Origin: Pusillimonas sp. T2 | GTDB taxonomy: Bacteria; Pseudomonadota; Gammaproteobacteria; Burkholderiales; Burkholderiaceae_B | DNA length: 64,000 nt | Direction of reading: 5' to 3' | NCBI RefSeq assembly: GCF_002236805.1 | Contig: NZ_NIQA01000002.1 | Coordinates: forward strand, 424,783-488,782 | In this document: one piece after another, positions 42,725-52,703 of the stretch | Position numbering within the stretch: the stretch's first letter is position 1 | How the letters are laid out: every line of letters starts with the position of its first letter | Position numbers and translations under genes: made by a program | The notes under the pieces: generated by a model | Database searches by the model: none | What the model was told of the DNA's origin: nothing | What the model saw: only the letters and a program-made list of their open reading frames with translations

Positions 42725-43965
42725 CCACGCCATTACAAAAGCCCACGCGCAAGAATCCGGTTGCGCGCACACGGCAACCCGCGTTGCCGCCCGGTATGCG
42801 CTCCCGTCGCGCACTGGGTCTGACCGCCGCGGCAGCTGCCGGGCGCTTCGACATGCAGGTCTGCCAAGAATGCGCAGCCGTTCAGTATCCGCCGCGCGAG
42901 GTTTGTCACCAATGCCTTTCGGCCGACCTGAAATGGCAGGCCGTTAACCCCAAAGGCAAGCTGCTGGCCACGACCACACTCGACCACAGCAACGATGCGT
43001 ATTTCCGCGAGCGCCTGCCCTGGCGCGTGGGTACTGTCGCCATGGAAGCCGGCCCCTCCGTGGTCGCGCACGTGCACGGCGACTGCAACGACGGCGATAC
43101 CGTGCGCCTGACGCTCAAGCTCGATCGCAGCGGCCAGGCTGTCCTGATTGCCTTGCCCCAAAAACCGACGCCCCACATGGAAGACGACCCCGTGCTCCGA
43201 GAAACTGCCTGCGACCCCAAATTCCGTCGCGCCCTGGTCACAGACGGCAAAACCGCCGTAGGCCGGGCGGTTGTCAAAGCCCTGCTCGACGCCGGCGCCA
43301 CCACCGTATTCGTGGGCGACCCAGAAATCTGGAAAAAAGACGCTGCATTCGATGCGCTGTGTGCCGACCCCCGAGTTCAGGTACAAGACCTCAATGTCAG
43401 CAACACCGACGCCATCGAACGCGTGGCCAAGTCCATCGGCGGCAAGGTCGAAATTCTGGTCAATACCGCCAATTACGAACGCGATGGCGGCGTGCTGTTC
43501 AATCGCGACATCATGAAGGCCTACGACACGCTGAACACCAACTGCATGGGCTTGGTACGTTTAGCGCAGCACTTCGGTCCAGCGATGTCGTCGCGGGCGG
43601 CCGATGGTGTTGCCAATGCCGTCGCCTGGGTCAATGTGCTGTCGGTATATGCCCACATCAACCTGCCCTCGCGCGGGCTGTGGTCGGCCTCGCAGGCCGC
43701 TGCACTGTCGGTCAGCCAGTGTCTGCGCAACGAGTTCCGCCCGTCGGGCGTACGCGTCGTCAACATCTTTACCGGCCCGGTCGACCACGAATGGGAGCAA
43801 CTGACCCCGCCGCCGCGCGTGGCACCGTCAGCCATTGCCAAGGCCGTGGTTCAGGCGCTTAAAGACGGCACCGAAGACACCGTCGTAGGCGACGTTGCCA
43901 AAGAGGTCATCGAGCTGCTGCAAGAAAACCCCAAAGGGTTGGAACGCGAACTGGGCGGCCGCTAA
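42721..43965 (+). CDS. DUF35 zinc-ribbon/OB-fold fused to a degenerate SDR
   Basis: A 414-residue fusion. Residues about 40-150 form a DUF35 acyl-CoA-associated domain: zinc ribbon C48-x2-C51 and C62-x2-C65, then an OB-fold. Residues about 160-400 have an SDR fold with VTDGKTAVGRAVVKALLDAG in place of TGxxxGxG and NTANY for NNAG. The catalytic YxxxK is W321-S-A-S-Q325, so both Tyr and Lys are lost. The SDR half is therefore probably structural or CoA-binding. It pairs with the preceding thiolase-like protein, with which it overlaps. Confidence 0.88.
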   Translation: MTTPLQKPTRKNPVARTRQPALPPGMRSRRALGLTAAAAAGRFDMQVCQECAAVQYPPREVCHQCLSADLKWQAVNPKGKLLATTTLDHSNDAYFRERLPWRVGTVAMEAGPSVVAHVHGDCNDGDTVRLTLKLDRSGQAVLIALPQKPTPHMEDDPVLRETACDPKFRRALVTDGKTAVGRAVVKALLDAGATTVFVGDPEIWKKDAAFDALCADPRVQVQDLNVSNTDAIERVAKSIGGKVEILVNTANYERDGGVLFNRDIMKAYDTLNTNCMGLVRLAQHFGPAMSSRAADGVANAVAWVNVLSVYAHINLPSRGLWSASQAAALSVSQCLRNEFRPSGVRVVNIFTGPVDHEWEQLTPPPRVAPSAIAKAVVQALKDGTEDTVVGDVAKEVIELLQENPKGLERELGGR

Positions 43966-44000
43966 GCCAGGGGCCCGAACGTGCATCACAAGGAAACACC

Positions 44001-44786
44001 ATGAGCACAAATGTACTGACGCAATTTTTGGGTGAACTGCTAAGTGGCAAGATCAAGATGGTTGATCTGACCGAAACCCTGACCCCGGACTTCCCCACGA
44101 TTCAGCTGCCGCCCGAATTCGGTCAGGCCTGGCCGTTTCGCATTGAAGAAATCTCGCGCTACGACGAGCGCGGGCCGGCCTGGTACTGGAACAACTTCTC
44201 AATGTCCGAGCACACCGGCACGCACTTCGATGCACCGGTGCATTGGGTCAGCGGTAAAGACCAGCCCAACAACTGCGTCGACACCATCCCGCTCGACGCC
44301 TTCATTGCCGAGGCCTGCGTCATCGACTGTTCGGCCCAGGCCGCGCAAGATCCCGACTTCCTGCTCACCATCGACTTCGTCGAGCAGTGGGAAAAGCAAC
44401 ACGGGCGCATCCCCGAGCGTGCATGGGTATTGATGCGTACCGATTGGTCGAAACGCGACAAGCCCACCGACTACCTGAACATGCAAGACGACGGCGGCCA
44501 CTCGCCTGGCCCCGACGCCCAGGTTGTCCCGTGGCTGATCAAAGAACGCAATGTGCATGGTTTCGGCACCGAATCTGTGGGCACCGATGCCGGCCAAGCC
44601 GCCCATCTCGACCCACCCTACCCTTGCCACTACTACATGCACGGCAATAACCGCTATGGGCTGCAATGTCTGACCAATCTTGATCAGCTCCCCGCAAAAG
44701 GCGCACTGATTTTCTCCGCCCCGCTTAAAATCCGCAGCGGTTCGGGTAGCCCCTTGCGGGTCTTGGCCCTAACACCCAACACATAA
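44001..44786 (+). CDS. Cyclase-family metal hydrolase (isatin hydrolase/kynurenine formamidase-like)
   Basis: A 261-residue PF04199 protein. The metal site is H71-T-G-T-H75-F-D77-A-P-V-H81, complete for the family. The family includes kynurenine formamidase and manganese-dependent isatin hydrolase, both of which open or deacylate 2-aminophenyl-carbonyl compounds. Given the dioxygenase and aldolase genes upstream, isatin hydrolysis to isatinate is the attractive role. It starts 35 bases after the DUF35-SDR gene with an AAGGAAA ribosome site. Confidence 0.85.
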   Translation: MSTNVLTQFLGELLSGKIKMVDLTETLTPDFPTIQLPPEFGQAWPFRIEEISRYDERGPAWYWNNFSMSEHTGTHFDAPVHWVSGKDQPNNCVDTIPLDAFIAEACVIDCSAQAAQDPDFLLTIDFVEQWEKQHGRIPERAWVLMRTDWSKRDKPTDYLNMQDDGGHSPGPDAQVVPWLIKERNVHGFGTESVGTDAGQAAHLDPPYPCHYYMHGNNRYGLQCLTNLDQLPAKGALIFSAPLKIRSGSGSPLRVLALTPNT

Positions 44787-44808
44787 CGATAACTACGGAG
44801 CACACCCC

Positions 44809-45537
44809 ATGAGTACGCAATACACCGCCGTCGTCACCGGCGGCAGCGCTGGTATCGGCCTGGAAATCGTTCGCCAGATGCTCGACGCCGGCTACGAAGT
44901 CATTTCGATGGCACGTCGCGAGCCCGAGCTATCTCATCCCAAGCTGAAAACCGTCAAGGTCGACCTGCTTGACGCCAACGCCACCATTCAGGCCAGCAAT
45001 GAAATTGCCAAGGCGCATGGCGTGACACATGTCATCCATAATGCGGGCGTCATCTGGCCCAACTTGCTGCCCGATGTCACGCAAGACGAACTCCATGGTC
45101 TGACGCAAATCCACCTGGGTGCGGCCATTGCGCTGGTGCAGGCTTGCCTGCCACACATGGAATCGATCAAATTCGGGCGCATTGTCATGATGTCGTCGCG
45201 AGGCGCCTTGGGCCTGCCCACCCGCACCGCCTACTCGGCTACCAAGGCAGGCATGGTCGGCATGACACGCACCTGGGCGCTAGAGCTCGCCGCCAAAGGG
45301 ATCACCGCCAACGTCGTTGCCCCCGGCCCCATTCAAACCGATATGTTCTACGATGTCGTCGAAGCGGGAAGCGAACGCGAAGCCAATATTGCTAAAGGCA
45401 TCCCCGTCCAACGCCTGGGCCGCGCAGACGACGTCGCGCGCGCCGTCATGTTCTTTTCCGATCCGGCCAACAGCTTTATAACCGGCCAGACACTTTATGT
45501 TTGCGGTGGCGCGAGCGTCAGCTCGATCACCATTTAA
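44809..45537 (+). CDS. Short-chain dehydrogenase/reductase
   Basis: A 242-residue classical SDR with an intact VTGGSAGIG nucleotide site (about 9-17), HNAGV, catalytic Ser in VMMSSRGAL, YSATK and NVVAPGPIQTDMF. Unlike the SDR half of the DUF35 fusion two genes upstream, it has all catalytic residues. It lies 22 bases after the cyclase gene and should reduce or oxidise an intermediate or related substrate of the pathway; which one is not evident. Confidence 0.9.
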   Translation: MSTQYTAVVTGGSAGIGLEIVRQMLDAGYEVISMARREPELSHPKLKTVKVDLLDANATIQASNEIAKAHGVTHVIHNAGVIWPNLLPDVTQDELHGLTQIHLGAAIALVQACLPHMESIKFGRIVMMSSRGALGLPTRTAYSATKAGMVGMTRTWALELAAKGITANVVAPGPIQTDMFYDVVEAGSEREANIAKGIPVQRLGRADDVARAVMFFSDPANSFITGQTLYVCGGASVSSITI

Positions 45538-45592
45538 CGGGCCTAGGCCCACGTCCCTTCCGGACAAACCGTTTCACGGAGAATAAAAAACT

Positions 45593-46738
45593 ATGATGAT
45601 CAAGAAACTGGTAGCACTGGCCGTTCTGGCCGCCATGGGCACTGCCCCCGCATTCGCGCAGGTCAAGATCGGCGTTGTCTCGTCGTCCACAGGCCCGACG
45701 GCCCTGATCGGCATCTCGCAAAAGAATTCTGTCCCCCTGTTGCCCACCAAAATGGGCGACCTGACCGTTGAGTACATTTCGCTGGACGACGCCAGTGACC
45801 CAACCCAATCGGTCACCAACTTCAAAAAGCTCATTACCGAAGAAAAAGTCGACGCACTGATCGGACCCTCGGGTTCGCCCAATGCCATGAGCGTGATCCA
45901 GTTTGCAGCCGAAGCGCAAACGCCCATGCTGGCACCGGTAGGCACGGCATCGGTGGTCTTGCCCATGACCCCTGAAAAGAAATGGGTCTTCAAAACCACC
46001 CAAAACACCGACATTATTGCCAGCGCCCTGGTCGACCACATGGTTAAAACCGGCGTCAAAACCGTTGGTTTCATGGGCCTTAACGACGCTTATGGCGAAG
46101 ACTGGCTGACCGTATTTGGCAAAATGGCCCAAGACAAGGGCATCAAACTGGTCGCCACCGAACGCTACCAGCGTAATGACAGCTCGGTCACTGGTCAGGC
46201 ACTTAAAATTTACGCTGCCAAACCCGATGCCGTCCTGATCGCCGGCACAGGCGCAGCCGCTGTACTGCCGCAAACCACATTGGTTAAACAAGGCTACAAA
46301 GGCCAGTTCTACCAAACACACGGTGCCGCGTTGCCCGCCTTCCTGAAACTGGGCGGCAAAGAAGTCGAAGATACGATTCTGGCCGCCAGCCTGATGCTCG
46401 TACTGGACGAAATCCCGGCGACACACCCCTCCAAGGCCATTGCCGAAGACTACATCAAACGCTACGAAGCCATGCACGGTCAAAAGCCAGCGACTTTTGG
46501 CGCCAACGTGTACGATGCCGGCCTGTTGCTGGAAAAGGCAGTGCCTGTAGCAGCGGCCAAAGCCAAACCCGGCACACCCGAGTTCCGTGTTGCCCTGCGC
46601 GATGCACTTGAGCAAACGAAAGAGCTGGTGGCTACACAGGGCGTCTACACCATGACCGCCGAAGACCACAGCGGCTTTGACGAGCGCGGCCGTGAGCTGA
46701 TCACCGTTAAAGATGGCGAATGGCGTCTTGTGAAGTAA
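45593..46738 (+). CDS. ABC-transporter substrate-binding protein (LivK type)
   Basis: A 381-residue periplasmic binding protein with a signal peptide (1-~22, ending APAFA) and the Peripla_BP_6 fold: VKIGVVSSSTGPTALIG, DPTQSVTNFKKLITEEKVDALIGPSGSPN, VGFMGLNDAYGEDW. No permease follows it; the Liv permease/ATPase set lies on the other strand at 54470-57943 beside a second binding protein, so the two may share a transporter. It is the last ABC-type gene of the plus block and probably binds the aromatic acid. Confidence 0.9.
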   Translation: MMIKKLVALAVLAAMGTAPAFAQVKIGVVSSSTGPTALIGISQKNSVPLLPTKMGDLTVEYISLDDASDPTQSVTNFKKLITEEKVDALIGPSGSPNAMSVIQFAAEAQTPMLAPVGTASVVLPMTPEKKWVFKTTQNTDIIASALVDHMVKTGVKTVGFMGLNDAYGEDWLTVFGKMAQDKGIKLVATERYQRNDSSVTGQALKIYAAKPDAVLIAGTGAAAVLPQTTLVKQGYKGQFYQTHGAALPAFLKLGGKEVEDTILAASLMLVLDEIPATHPSKAIAEDYIKRYEAMHGQKPATFGANVYDAGLLLEKAVPVAAAKAKPGTPEFRVALRDALEQTKELVATQGVYTMTAEDHSGFDERGRELITVKDGEWRLVK

Positions 46739-46781
46739 TGCAGACAACGTCTGTCGGCCTGCGGGTCGGATGACGTCAACT

Positions 46782-46813
46782 CGGCTGCTCCCATGGGGGC
46801 AGCCGATTTTTTT
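46782..46813 (+). terminator. Terminator after the plus-strand catabolic genes
   Basis: CGGCTGC (46782-46788) and GCAGCCG (46799-46805) with a ten-base loop, followed by A and seven T. It ends the transcript of the binding-protein gene 44 bases after its stop. Confidence 0.9.
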
Positions 46814-46871
46814 ATGCGGTTGAGCGTCGGGCCATGGCCCCTTGCAATAGCGCATTAAAGCGCCAAAAAAC

Positions 46872-48071
46872 ATGAGTATCACCAAGCGTCAAAAAGCCAA
46901 TGTCCTGCTGCTGGCCGGAGGCCAGGGCCTGTTCACTATCGTCACCATCACCATCATGACGCTCAGCAGCGTCATTGGTCGACAGCTTGCGCCATGGCCA
47001 GAGTTGGCGACATTGCCGGCGGCCATGATGATGTTCGCGACGGTGTTGACGACGTTGCCGGCGTCCTTGCTCATGAAGCGCATCGGGCGGCGACGTGGCT
47101 TTATCATGGGCGCCATCAATGGCGTCATTGGCGGTCTGGTTTGTTTTCTGGGTGTCGCCACGGCATCATTCGCCTTGTTCTGTCTGGGCAACTTCTTTAT
47201 TGGCTTGTACCAGAGCTTTGCCATGTACTACCGCTTTGCGGCGGCCGACGTCACCACGGCCGAATTCCGCAGCCGGGCCGTGTCTTATGTCATGACGGGT
47301 GGGGTCATCGCAGCGGTTCTGGGCCCTATCAATGCCCGTCTCACACTCGACTGGGTGCCTGCAGTACCTTATGGCGGCCCATTTTTGGTGATACTGGCGC
47401 TGTCGTTGCTGGCCGCTTTCCTGGTCAACCAGATCGACATGCCCGAACCCGATCTACAGGCGAACGCTGCGCCGCCTGCCGCAGCGCGCCCCCTGCGTGT
47501 CATCGCCACGCACCCAGGTTTTATTCCGGCCGTGCTTTGCAGTAGCATTTGTTTTTCGTTCATGGCGCTGTACATCACCGTCACACCGCTGGCCATGAAA
47601 GACCTGGGTTTCAGCATGACCGATATCGCCGTCGTGACACAAACCCAGGTGCTGGCGATGTTCGGCCCGTCATTCATTACGGGGGCCCTGATCGCGCGCA
47701 TCGGCTTAAACCGCATTCTGTTCAGTGGCGTTGTATTGATGACGCTCGCCGGGCTTATAGGCGCATTCAGCGATGCGGCACTGCCGGGCTATATCGCCTC
47801 GCGCCTGGCGCTGGGCCTGGGCTGGAACTTTTTGTTTGTAGGCGGCGCCGTCTTGCTGTCGACCACGCACAACGCGGCCGAGCGCGGCAAAGTACAAGGT
47901 ATCAACGACCAGGCTATGTTCATTCTGGTGACCATAGGCTGCCTGGGCGCAGCCACCTTTTTAAGCGCGCTAGGCTGGCGCAACCTGAACCTGGCCGCTA
48001 TTGCCCCCGTGCTGCTGGTTGGCGCGGCGCTGACCAGAATGGTAATGCAGCAGCGCCGGCATACCCCTTAA
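46872..48071 (+). CDS. MFS transporter
   Basis: A 399-residue carrier with about 12 hydrophobic helices. Motif A-like [23 protein letters not shown] follows helix 2, and helix 4-5 carries [15 protein letters not shown]. It lies after a terminator, so it probably has its own promoter within the 60-bp gap. It converges with the hydantoinase gene (stops overlap by four bases). It could import or export a substrate of the flanking pathways; the substrate is unknown. Confidence 0.88.
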   Translation: MSITKRQKANVLLLAGGQGLFTIVTITIMTLSSVIGRQLAPWPELATLPAAMMMFATVLTTLPASLLMKRIGRRRGFIMGAINGVIGGLVCFLGVATASFALFCLGNFFIGLYQSFAMYYRFAAADVTTAEFRSRAVSYVMTGGVIAAVLGPINARLTLDWVPAVPYGGPFLVILALSLLAAFLVNQIDMPEPDLQANAAPPAAARPLRVIATHPGFIPAVLCSSICFSFMALYITVTPLAMKDLGFSMTDIAVVTQTQVLAMFGPSFITGALIARIGLNRILFSGVVLMTLAGLIGAFSDAALPGYIASRLALGLGWNFLFVGGAVLLSTTHNAAERGKVQGINDQAMFILVTIGCLGAATFLSALGWRNLNLAAIAPVLLVGAALTRMVMQQRRHTP

Positions 48072-51000
48072 GACACAGCCCCGAAACCGCCGCCACCGGG
48101 GGTCGCGATTTCGAAACAATCGCCCGCATTCAACTGGGCGCTGTCGGCATGACGCAAAGTTTCGACCTGGCCGTTGGCACGGATTACCCGGCTTTCACCG
48201 CAAGCCCCCGGCGCGCCGCCTTGGGCCCCGAACGCCGGATACGCCCAGCCGTTCGCCAGTAATGACACCGTCATGGGCTCAAGGAAGCGCAATGTACGCA
48301 AGCCGCCATCGCCCCCGTGCCAGCGCCCCTGCCCGCCCGAACCACGCCGGATTTCGTAACGTTCGAGACGAACCGGGAACCGCAGTTCAAGCACTTCCGG
48401 GTCAGTCATGCGCGAGTTGGTCATTTGCGTCTGCACGACCGAGGTGCCATTAAAGCCGTCCACGAGGCGCCCGGCCTCGTCAAAGCGCCCGCCAGCGCCC
48501 GAGCCACCCGACACCGTTTCGTAGTACTGGTAGCGATCGTTGCCAAACGTCACGTTGTTCATGGTGGGCTGGCTACCGGCATTCACGCCCAACACGCCAT
48601 ACAACGCGTTAGTCACGCAGGTCGAGGTCTCGACGTTACCCGCCACTACCGCTGCCGGATACCCCGGGTTAAGCATGGAATTGGCCGGCACCACCAACGT
48701 GAGCGGCTTCAGCCCACCCGCGTTAATGGGGATGTCTTCGTCGATCATGGTGCGGAACACATACAGCACCGCTGCGGTGGTCACTGCTTGCGGTGCGTTG
48801 AAGTTATTGGGCAACTGCGGCGACGTACCGGTAAAGTCAACTATAGCGCTGTTTGTCGAGTGGTCGATGGTCAGCTTGACATGAATGACGGCGCCGTTAT
48901 CGAGCTGCTGCGTAAACTCGCCGTCGCGCAAGCGCGCAATGGCGCGGCGTACAGAAGCCTCGGCGTTATCTTGAACGTGCTGCATGTAAGCATGCACAAC
49001 ATCAAGGCCAAACGCATCAACCATCTTCAACAGCTCTTCGCGCCCTTTTTCGTTGGCCGCAATCTGTGCGCGCAAATCTGCCAGGTTCTGGTCGATGTTG
49101 CGAGCGGGGTAACGTGCGCCCGCCAAAAGCTCACGGAACTCCGTCTCGCGCAAGCGCCCCCCTTCGACCAGACGGAAATTGGTGATGAGCACACCTTCTT
49201 CTTCAATGGTGGTGGAGTTGGCCGGCATGGAGCCCGGCGTCAGGCCGCCGATATCGGCATGGTGCCCACGCGAACCAACGTAGAAGAGAATATCCCGGCC
49301 TTCGGCATCAAAAACAGGGGTCACCACCGTTACATCGGGCAAGTGCGTACCGCCCGCATAAGGGTTATTCAAGACGTAGACATCGCCGGGGCGCAACTGC
49401 CCTTCATTGGCCTGCATGACGGCCCGGATGCTGGCGCTCATCGAGCCCAAATGCACCGGAATATGCGGCGCATTAGCCACCAGATCACCCCGGGCATCGA
49501 AAATCGCGCACGAAAAATCCAATCGCTCTTTGATGTTCACCGAGTAAGCCGTGTTCTGCAAGCGGTAGCCCATCTGCTCGGCAATCGACATAAACAGATT
49601 ATTGAAGATCTCCAGCATAACCGGGTCGGCCTGCGTGCCAATAGCATAACGTTTAGGGCGCGGCACCACACGCTCAAGCACAATGTCGCCGCGCGTCGTC
49701 AAGCTGGCTTGCCAGCCGGGGTCGACCAAGGTGGTGGCATTAGCATCAGTAATGATTACCGGCCCATTCAGCACATCGCCCACACGCAAGTCTTCACTGC
49801 GATACAAGGGACAATCGTGCAGGGCATCTTCAACATGAATTTGAACGGTATCGAAAGGCGTCAGTGGCGTTTCGGTCGCGCGCGGCTCGCGGGCAAACAC
49901 CCCGGACGCCTTGTCGGATTCATCGCCAATGGCCTCGGCCACCGCCGACTCAATTACCAGACGGCGGTCGGGCATCAGGAACGAGAAGCGCAGCGAGTAT
50001 GCCCGCTCAAAAGCCTGCTTCATGGCCTGCGTACTGTCGAGCGTTACCGGCAGCGCCGTATCGGTGCCCTCGTAGCGTAAATACAGGCGGCGCTCGATAC
50101 GGATGCAATCAGACGCCACCCCTTGCGCCAGCAAGTCGTCGCGCGCTGCAGCCGCTAGCTCATTCAACACCAAACGCGCATCATCCTCGCCGGCTTCATC
50201 CCAGATCTTTTCTACAGAGCGCTCACGGATGGCGTTGGCCGCAGCCAGCCCCATGCCATAGGCCGACAGCACACCGGCCAGCGGGTGTACCAGCACCCGT
50301 GGCATAGCCAGCGCATCGGCCACGCGGCAGGCATGCTGTCCACCCGCACCGCCAAAGGTCGTCAAGGTATAACGCGTAATGTCATAGCCGCGTTGCACCG
50401 AAATTTGCTTGATGGCATTGGCCATGTTCGACACGGCGATGTTCAGGAAGCCTTCGGCCAATTGCTCGGGTGAGGTCGCAGCACCCGTTTTTGCAGAGAC
50501 TTCGGCCGCCATTGCAGCAAACTTGCGACGCACCACGTCGACGTCGAGCGGCTGATTGGCATTGGGGCCAAACACCGCCGGAAAATGTCGCGGCTGTATA
50601 CGCCCCAACATGACGTTGGCGTCTGTGACCGTTAAAGGGCCGCCGCGCCGATAGCATGCCGGCCCTGGATTGGCGCCGGCCGACTCGGGACCCACTCGCA
50701 AGCGGGCGCCATCGAAATGCAGAATCGACCCGCCGCCCGCTGCCACGGTGTGAATGCTCATCATGGGCGCACGGATGCGAACGCCCGCCACCAGCGTATC
50801 GAAAGCCCGCTCGTACTCGCCTGCATAATGCGAGACATCGGTCGAGGTGCCCCCCATGTCGAATCCGATGACACGATCAAAACCCGCCGCATGCGATATA
50901 CCGGCCATACCCACAATACCGCCGGCCGGGCCCGACAATACAGAATCTTTACCTTGAAACGCGTGGGCATCGGTAAGACCGCCGCTAGACTGCATGAACT

Positions 51001-51733
51001 GCAGGCGCACCCCAGGCAAAGCAGCCGCGACGCGGTCAACATAACGACGCAACACCGGCGACAAATAGGCGTCGACAACCGTGGTGTCGCCCCGCGCGAC
51101 ATAACGGATCAGCGGAGACACTTCGTGGGACACGGACACCTGCGTAAACCCGATAGTGCGGGCCAATTCAGCCAGACGCGTCTCGTGCATGGGGTTCTTG
51201 TACCCATGCATCAATGCAATCGCCACCGCACGTACGCCCTGGTTGTACACCTTGCGCAAAAATTGCTCGGCCTGATCATCATCAAGCGGCGTAACCACCT
51301 CACCAGAAGCATCCAGACGCTCGTCAACTTCAATAACTGATTCGTACAACAATTCGGGCAGAATGATTTCACGATCAAACAGGCGCGGACGATTTTGATA
51401 AGCAATGCGCAGGGAATCACGAAACCCGCGCGTCACTACCAGCGCCACCCGCTCGCCCTTGCGTTCCAACAAAGCGTTGGTGGCCACCGTGGTGCCCATT
51501 TTCACCACATCAATGCGGTCAGCCGGAACCGGCTCGCCAGGCGGCACGCCAAGCAAACGCCGAATCCCTTCAACAGCCGCATCGTCGTATTGCTCAGGGT
51601 TTTCGGACAACAACTTGGCGGTGATCAGTTCGCCGTCGGGGCGTCGCGCCACCACATCGGTAAACGTACCGCCACGATCAATCCAGAACTGCCAGCGCCC
51701 CTTGTCGGCCGGGGTCGGCCCTTGGGCGCTCAT
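48068..51733 (-). CDS. Fused hydantoinase A/B (5-oxoprolinase-type) ATP-dependent lactamase
   Basis: A 1221-residue protein joining HyuA (about 1-690) and HyuB (about 700-1215). HyuA shows [48 protein letters not shown] and [13 protein letters not shown]. HyuB shows [39 protein letters not shown] and [11 protein letters not shown]. It hydrolyses a cyclic amide or imide with ATP, as in 5-oxoprolinase and N-methylhydantoinase. I start at ATG 51733, which overlaps the MarR stop. A related hydantoinase-like enzyme is proposed in anaerobic indole-acetate breakdown to open oxindole-acetate. Confidence 0.92.
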   Translation of the reverse strand: MSAQGPTPADKGRWQFWIDRGGTFTDVVARRPDGELITAKLLSENPEQYDDAAVEGIRRLLGVPPGEPVPADRIDVVKMGTTVATNALLERKGERVALVVTRGFRDSLRIAYQNRPRLFDREIILPELLYESVIEVDERLDASGEVVTPLDDDQAEQFLRKVYNQGVRAVAIALMHGYKNPMHETRLAELARTIGFTQVSVSHEVSPLIRYVARGDTTVVDAYLSPVLRRYVDRVAAALPGVRLQFMQSSGGLTDAHAFQGKDSVLSGPAGGIVGMAGISHAAGFDRVIGFDMGGTSTDVSHYAGEYERAFDTLVAGVRIRAPMMSIHTVAAGGGSILHFDGARLRVGPESAGANPGPACYRRGGPLTVTDANVMLGRIQPRHFPAVFGPNANQPLDVDVVRRKFAAMAAEVSAKTGAATSPEQLAEGFLNIAVSNMANAIKQISVQRGYDITRYTLTTFGGAGGQHACRVADALAMPRVLVHPLAGVLSAYGMGLAAANAIRERSVEKIWDEAGEDDARLVLNELAAAARDDLLAQGVASDCIRIERRLYLRYEGTDTALPVTLDSTQAMKQAFERAYSLRFSFLMPDRRLVIESAVAEAIGDESDKASGVFAREPRATETPLTPFDTVQIHVEDALHDCPLYRSEDLRVGDVLNGPVIITDANATTLVDPGWQASLTTRGDIVLERVVPRPKRYAIGTQADPVMLEIFNNLFMSIAEQMGYRLQNTAYSVNIKERLDFSCAIFDARGDLVANAPHIPVHLGSMSASIRAVMQANEGQLRPGDVYVLNNPYAGGTHLPDVTVVTPVFDAEGRDILFYVGSRGHHADIGGLTPGSMPANSTTIEEEGVLITNFRLVEGGRLRETEFRELLAGARYPARNIDQNLADLRAQIAANEKGREELLKMVDAFGLDVVHAYMQHVQDNAEASVRRAIARLRDGEFTQQLDNGAVIHVKLTIDHSTNSAIVDFTGTSPQLPNNFNAPQAVTTAAVLYVFRTMIDEDIPINAGGLKPLTLVVPANSMLNPGYPAAVVAGNVETSTCVTNALYGVLGVNAGSQPTMNNVTFGNDRYQYYETVSGGSGAGGRFDEAGRLVDGFNGTSVVQTQMTNSRMTDPEVLELRFPVRLERYEIRRGSGGQGRWHGGDGGLRTLRFLEPMTVSLLANGWAYPAFGAQGGAPGACGESRVIRANGQVETLRHADSAQLNAGDCFEIATPGGGGFGAVS

Positions 51734-52263
51734 AGCGACGAGGCTGCACGGGCAGCCTGATCGTAAAGACCTGACAAAGCGCGCAAGCGCTCGGCCATGC
51801 GCGACAACTGATCGGCATCGGCCAGCTCGCCCTCGACGGCCGGCAACAAGCAGCCGGCGCGTACATCGCGGAACCGGTCCAGCATGGCCGCCCCGTCGTC
51901 TGTCACGGTGTAGAACATTTCTTTGCCTACCTTCTCGCCGGCTACCAGGCCGGCGTTCTGCAATTTTTTCAACGAATAGGTAATCACGTAAGTGTCTTCG
52001 TAGTTCAACGTAAAACAAATATCAGCCAGCCGCTTGGCGCGTTGACGATGATAAACATGGTGCAGCACCAATACATCGGTGACGGCCAGGTCGTGCCCGC
52101 CGGCGGCGCGCATGCAACGCACCACCCAGCGCGAAAACGCGTTGTGGCAAACGATCAGGCCGAACTCAAATTCGGACAATGATGCATGCGGCCCTTCGGC
52201 CAAATGCGCAGAAGACAGAATACGCAACGCAGACGTCGGAACGCGTGCTCGCCCGTCATTCAT
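51730..52263 (-). CDS. MarR-like winged-helix regulator
   Basis: A 177-residue protein with a MarR fold: [64 protein letters not shown] covers helix, recognition helix and wing (about 60-125). It sits inside the minus-strand operon, overlapping both the 2Fe-2S gene upstream (eight bases) and the hydantoinase gene downstream (four bases). It is therefore likely to regulate this operon in response to its substrate. It is different in sequence from the MarR at 34089. Confidence 0.88.
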   Translation of the reverse strand: MNDGRARVPTSALRILSSAHLAEGPHASLSEFEFGLIVCHNAFSRWVVRCMRAAGGHDLAVTDVLVLHHVYHRQRAKRLADICFTLNYEDTYVITYSLKKLQNAGLVAGEKVGKEMFYTVTDDGAAMLDRFRDVRAGCLLPAVEGELADADQLSRMAERLRALSGLYDQAARAASSL

Positions 52264-52615
52264 CGGCCGCCTCCAGCCGCTCTTTTACAGGTGCAATCTC
52301 GGACACCAGGTCGCGAATACGCGCCTTATTGTGCAACGGCGCTACGTCGTGCTCCGAACCGGGTTCCATGCGAGCCAAGCAGGCGTACACGACCTTACCA
52401 TCCAATTCCATCATGCACTCTTTGCAGGCGTTGGCGTTAATACAGGAATACCGAAACGCCAGCGTATCGTCCAAATGCTCACGCACCCAACGCAGGCCGT
52501 CAAGCAACGAACCCGTCGCACCCTCGGGCAACTCGAAACGCTCAACGCGCGACTCACCGCCGCCCACACCGCGTTGAATATTCAAAAACACCGATTGTTT
52601 AAGGGCTTCCGTCAT
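52256..52615 (-). CDS. SdhB-like [2Fe-2S] ferredoxin-domain protein
   Basis: 119 residues from ATG 52615 (a start at 52633 is possible). Plant-type cluster ligands C58, C64, C67 and C79 appear in CINANACKECMMELDGKVVYAC, matching the N-terminal domain of succinate dehydrogenase/fumarate reductase iron-sulfur subunits. The C-terminal domain with the 4Fe-4S and 3Fe-4S clusters is absent. It probably takes electrons from the flavoprotein encoded just upstream and may supply the Rieske dioxygenase, which lacks its own ferredoxin here. Confidence 0.85.
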   Translation of the reverse strand: MTEALKQSVFLNIQRGVGGGESRVERFELPEGATGSLLDGLRWVREHLDDTLAFRYSCINANACKECMMELDGKVVYACLARMEPGSEHDVAPLHNKARIRDLVSEIAPVKERLEAADE

Positions 52616-52703
52616 GGTTATCTCGCTATGCAATTAATCATTGGCAACATCATGGACGCATCACTGTTGACGCCATCTGCCCATACGTCGCGCATCTATT
52701 CAC

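Noticed and set aside
48317-50080. A 587-codon plus-strand open frame opposite the hydantoinase gene.
   Set aside because: Antisense shadow in GC-rich DNA; its translation is low-complexity and basic, while the minus-strand protein is conserved over its full length.
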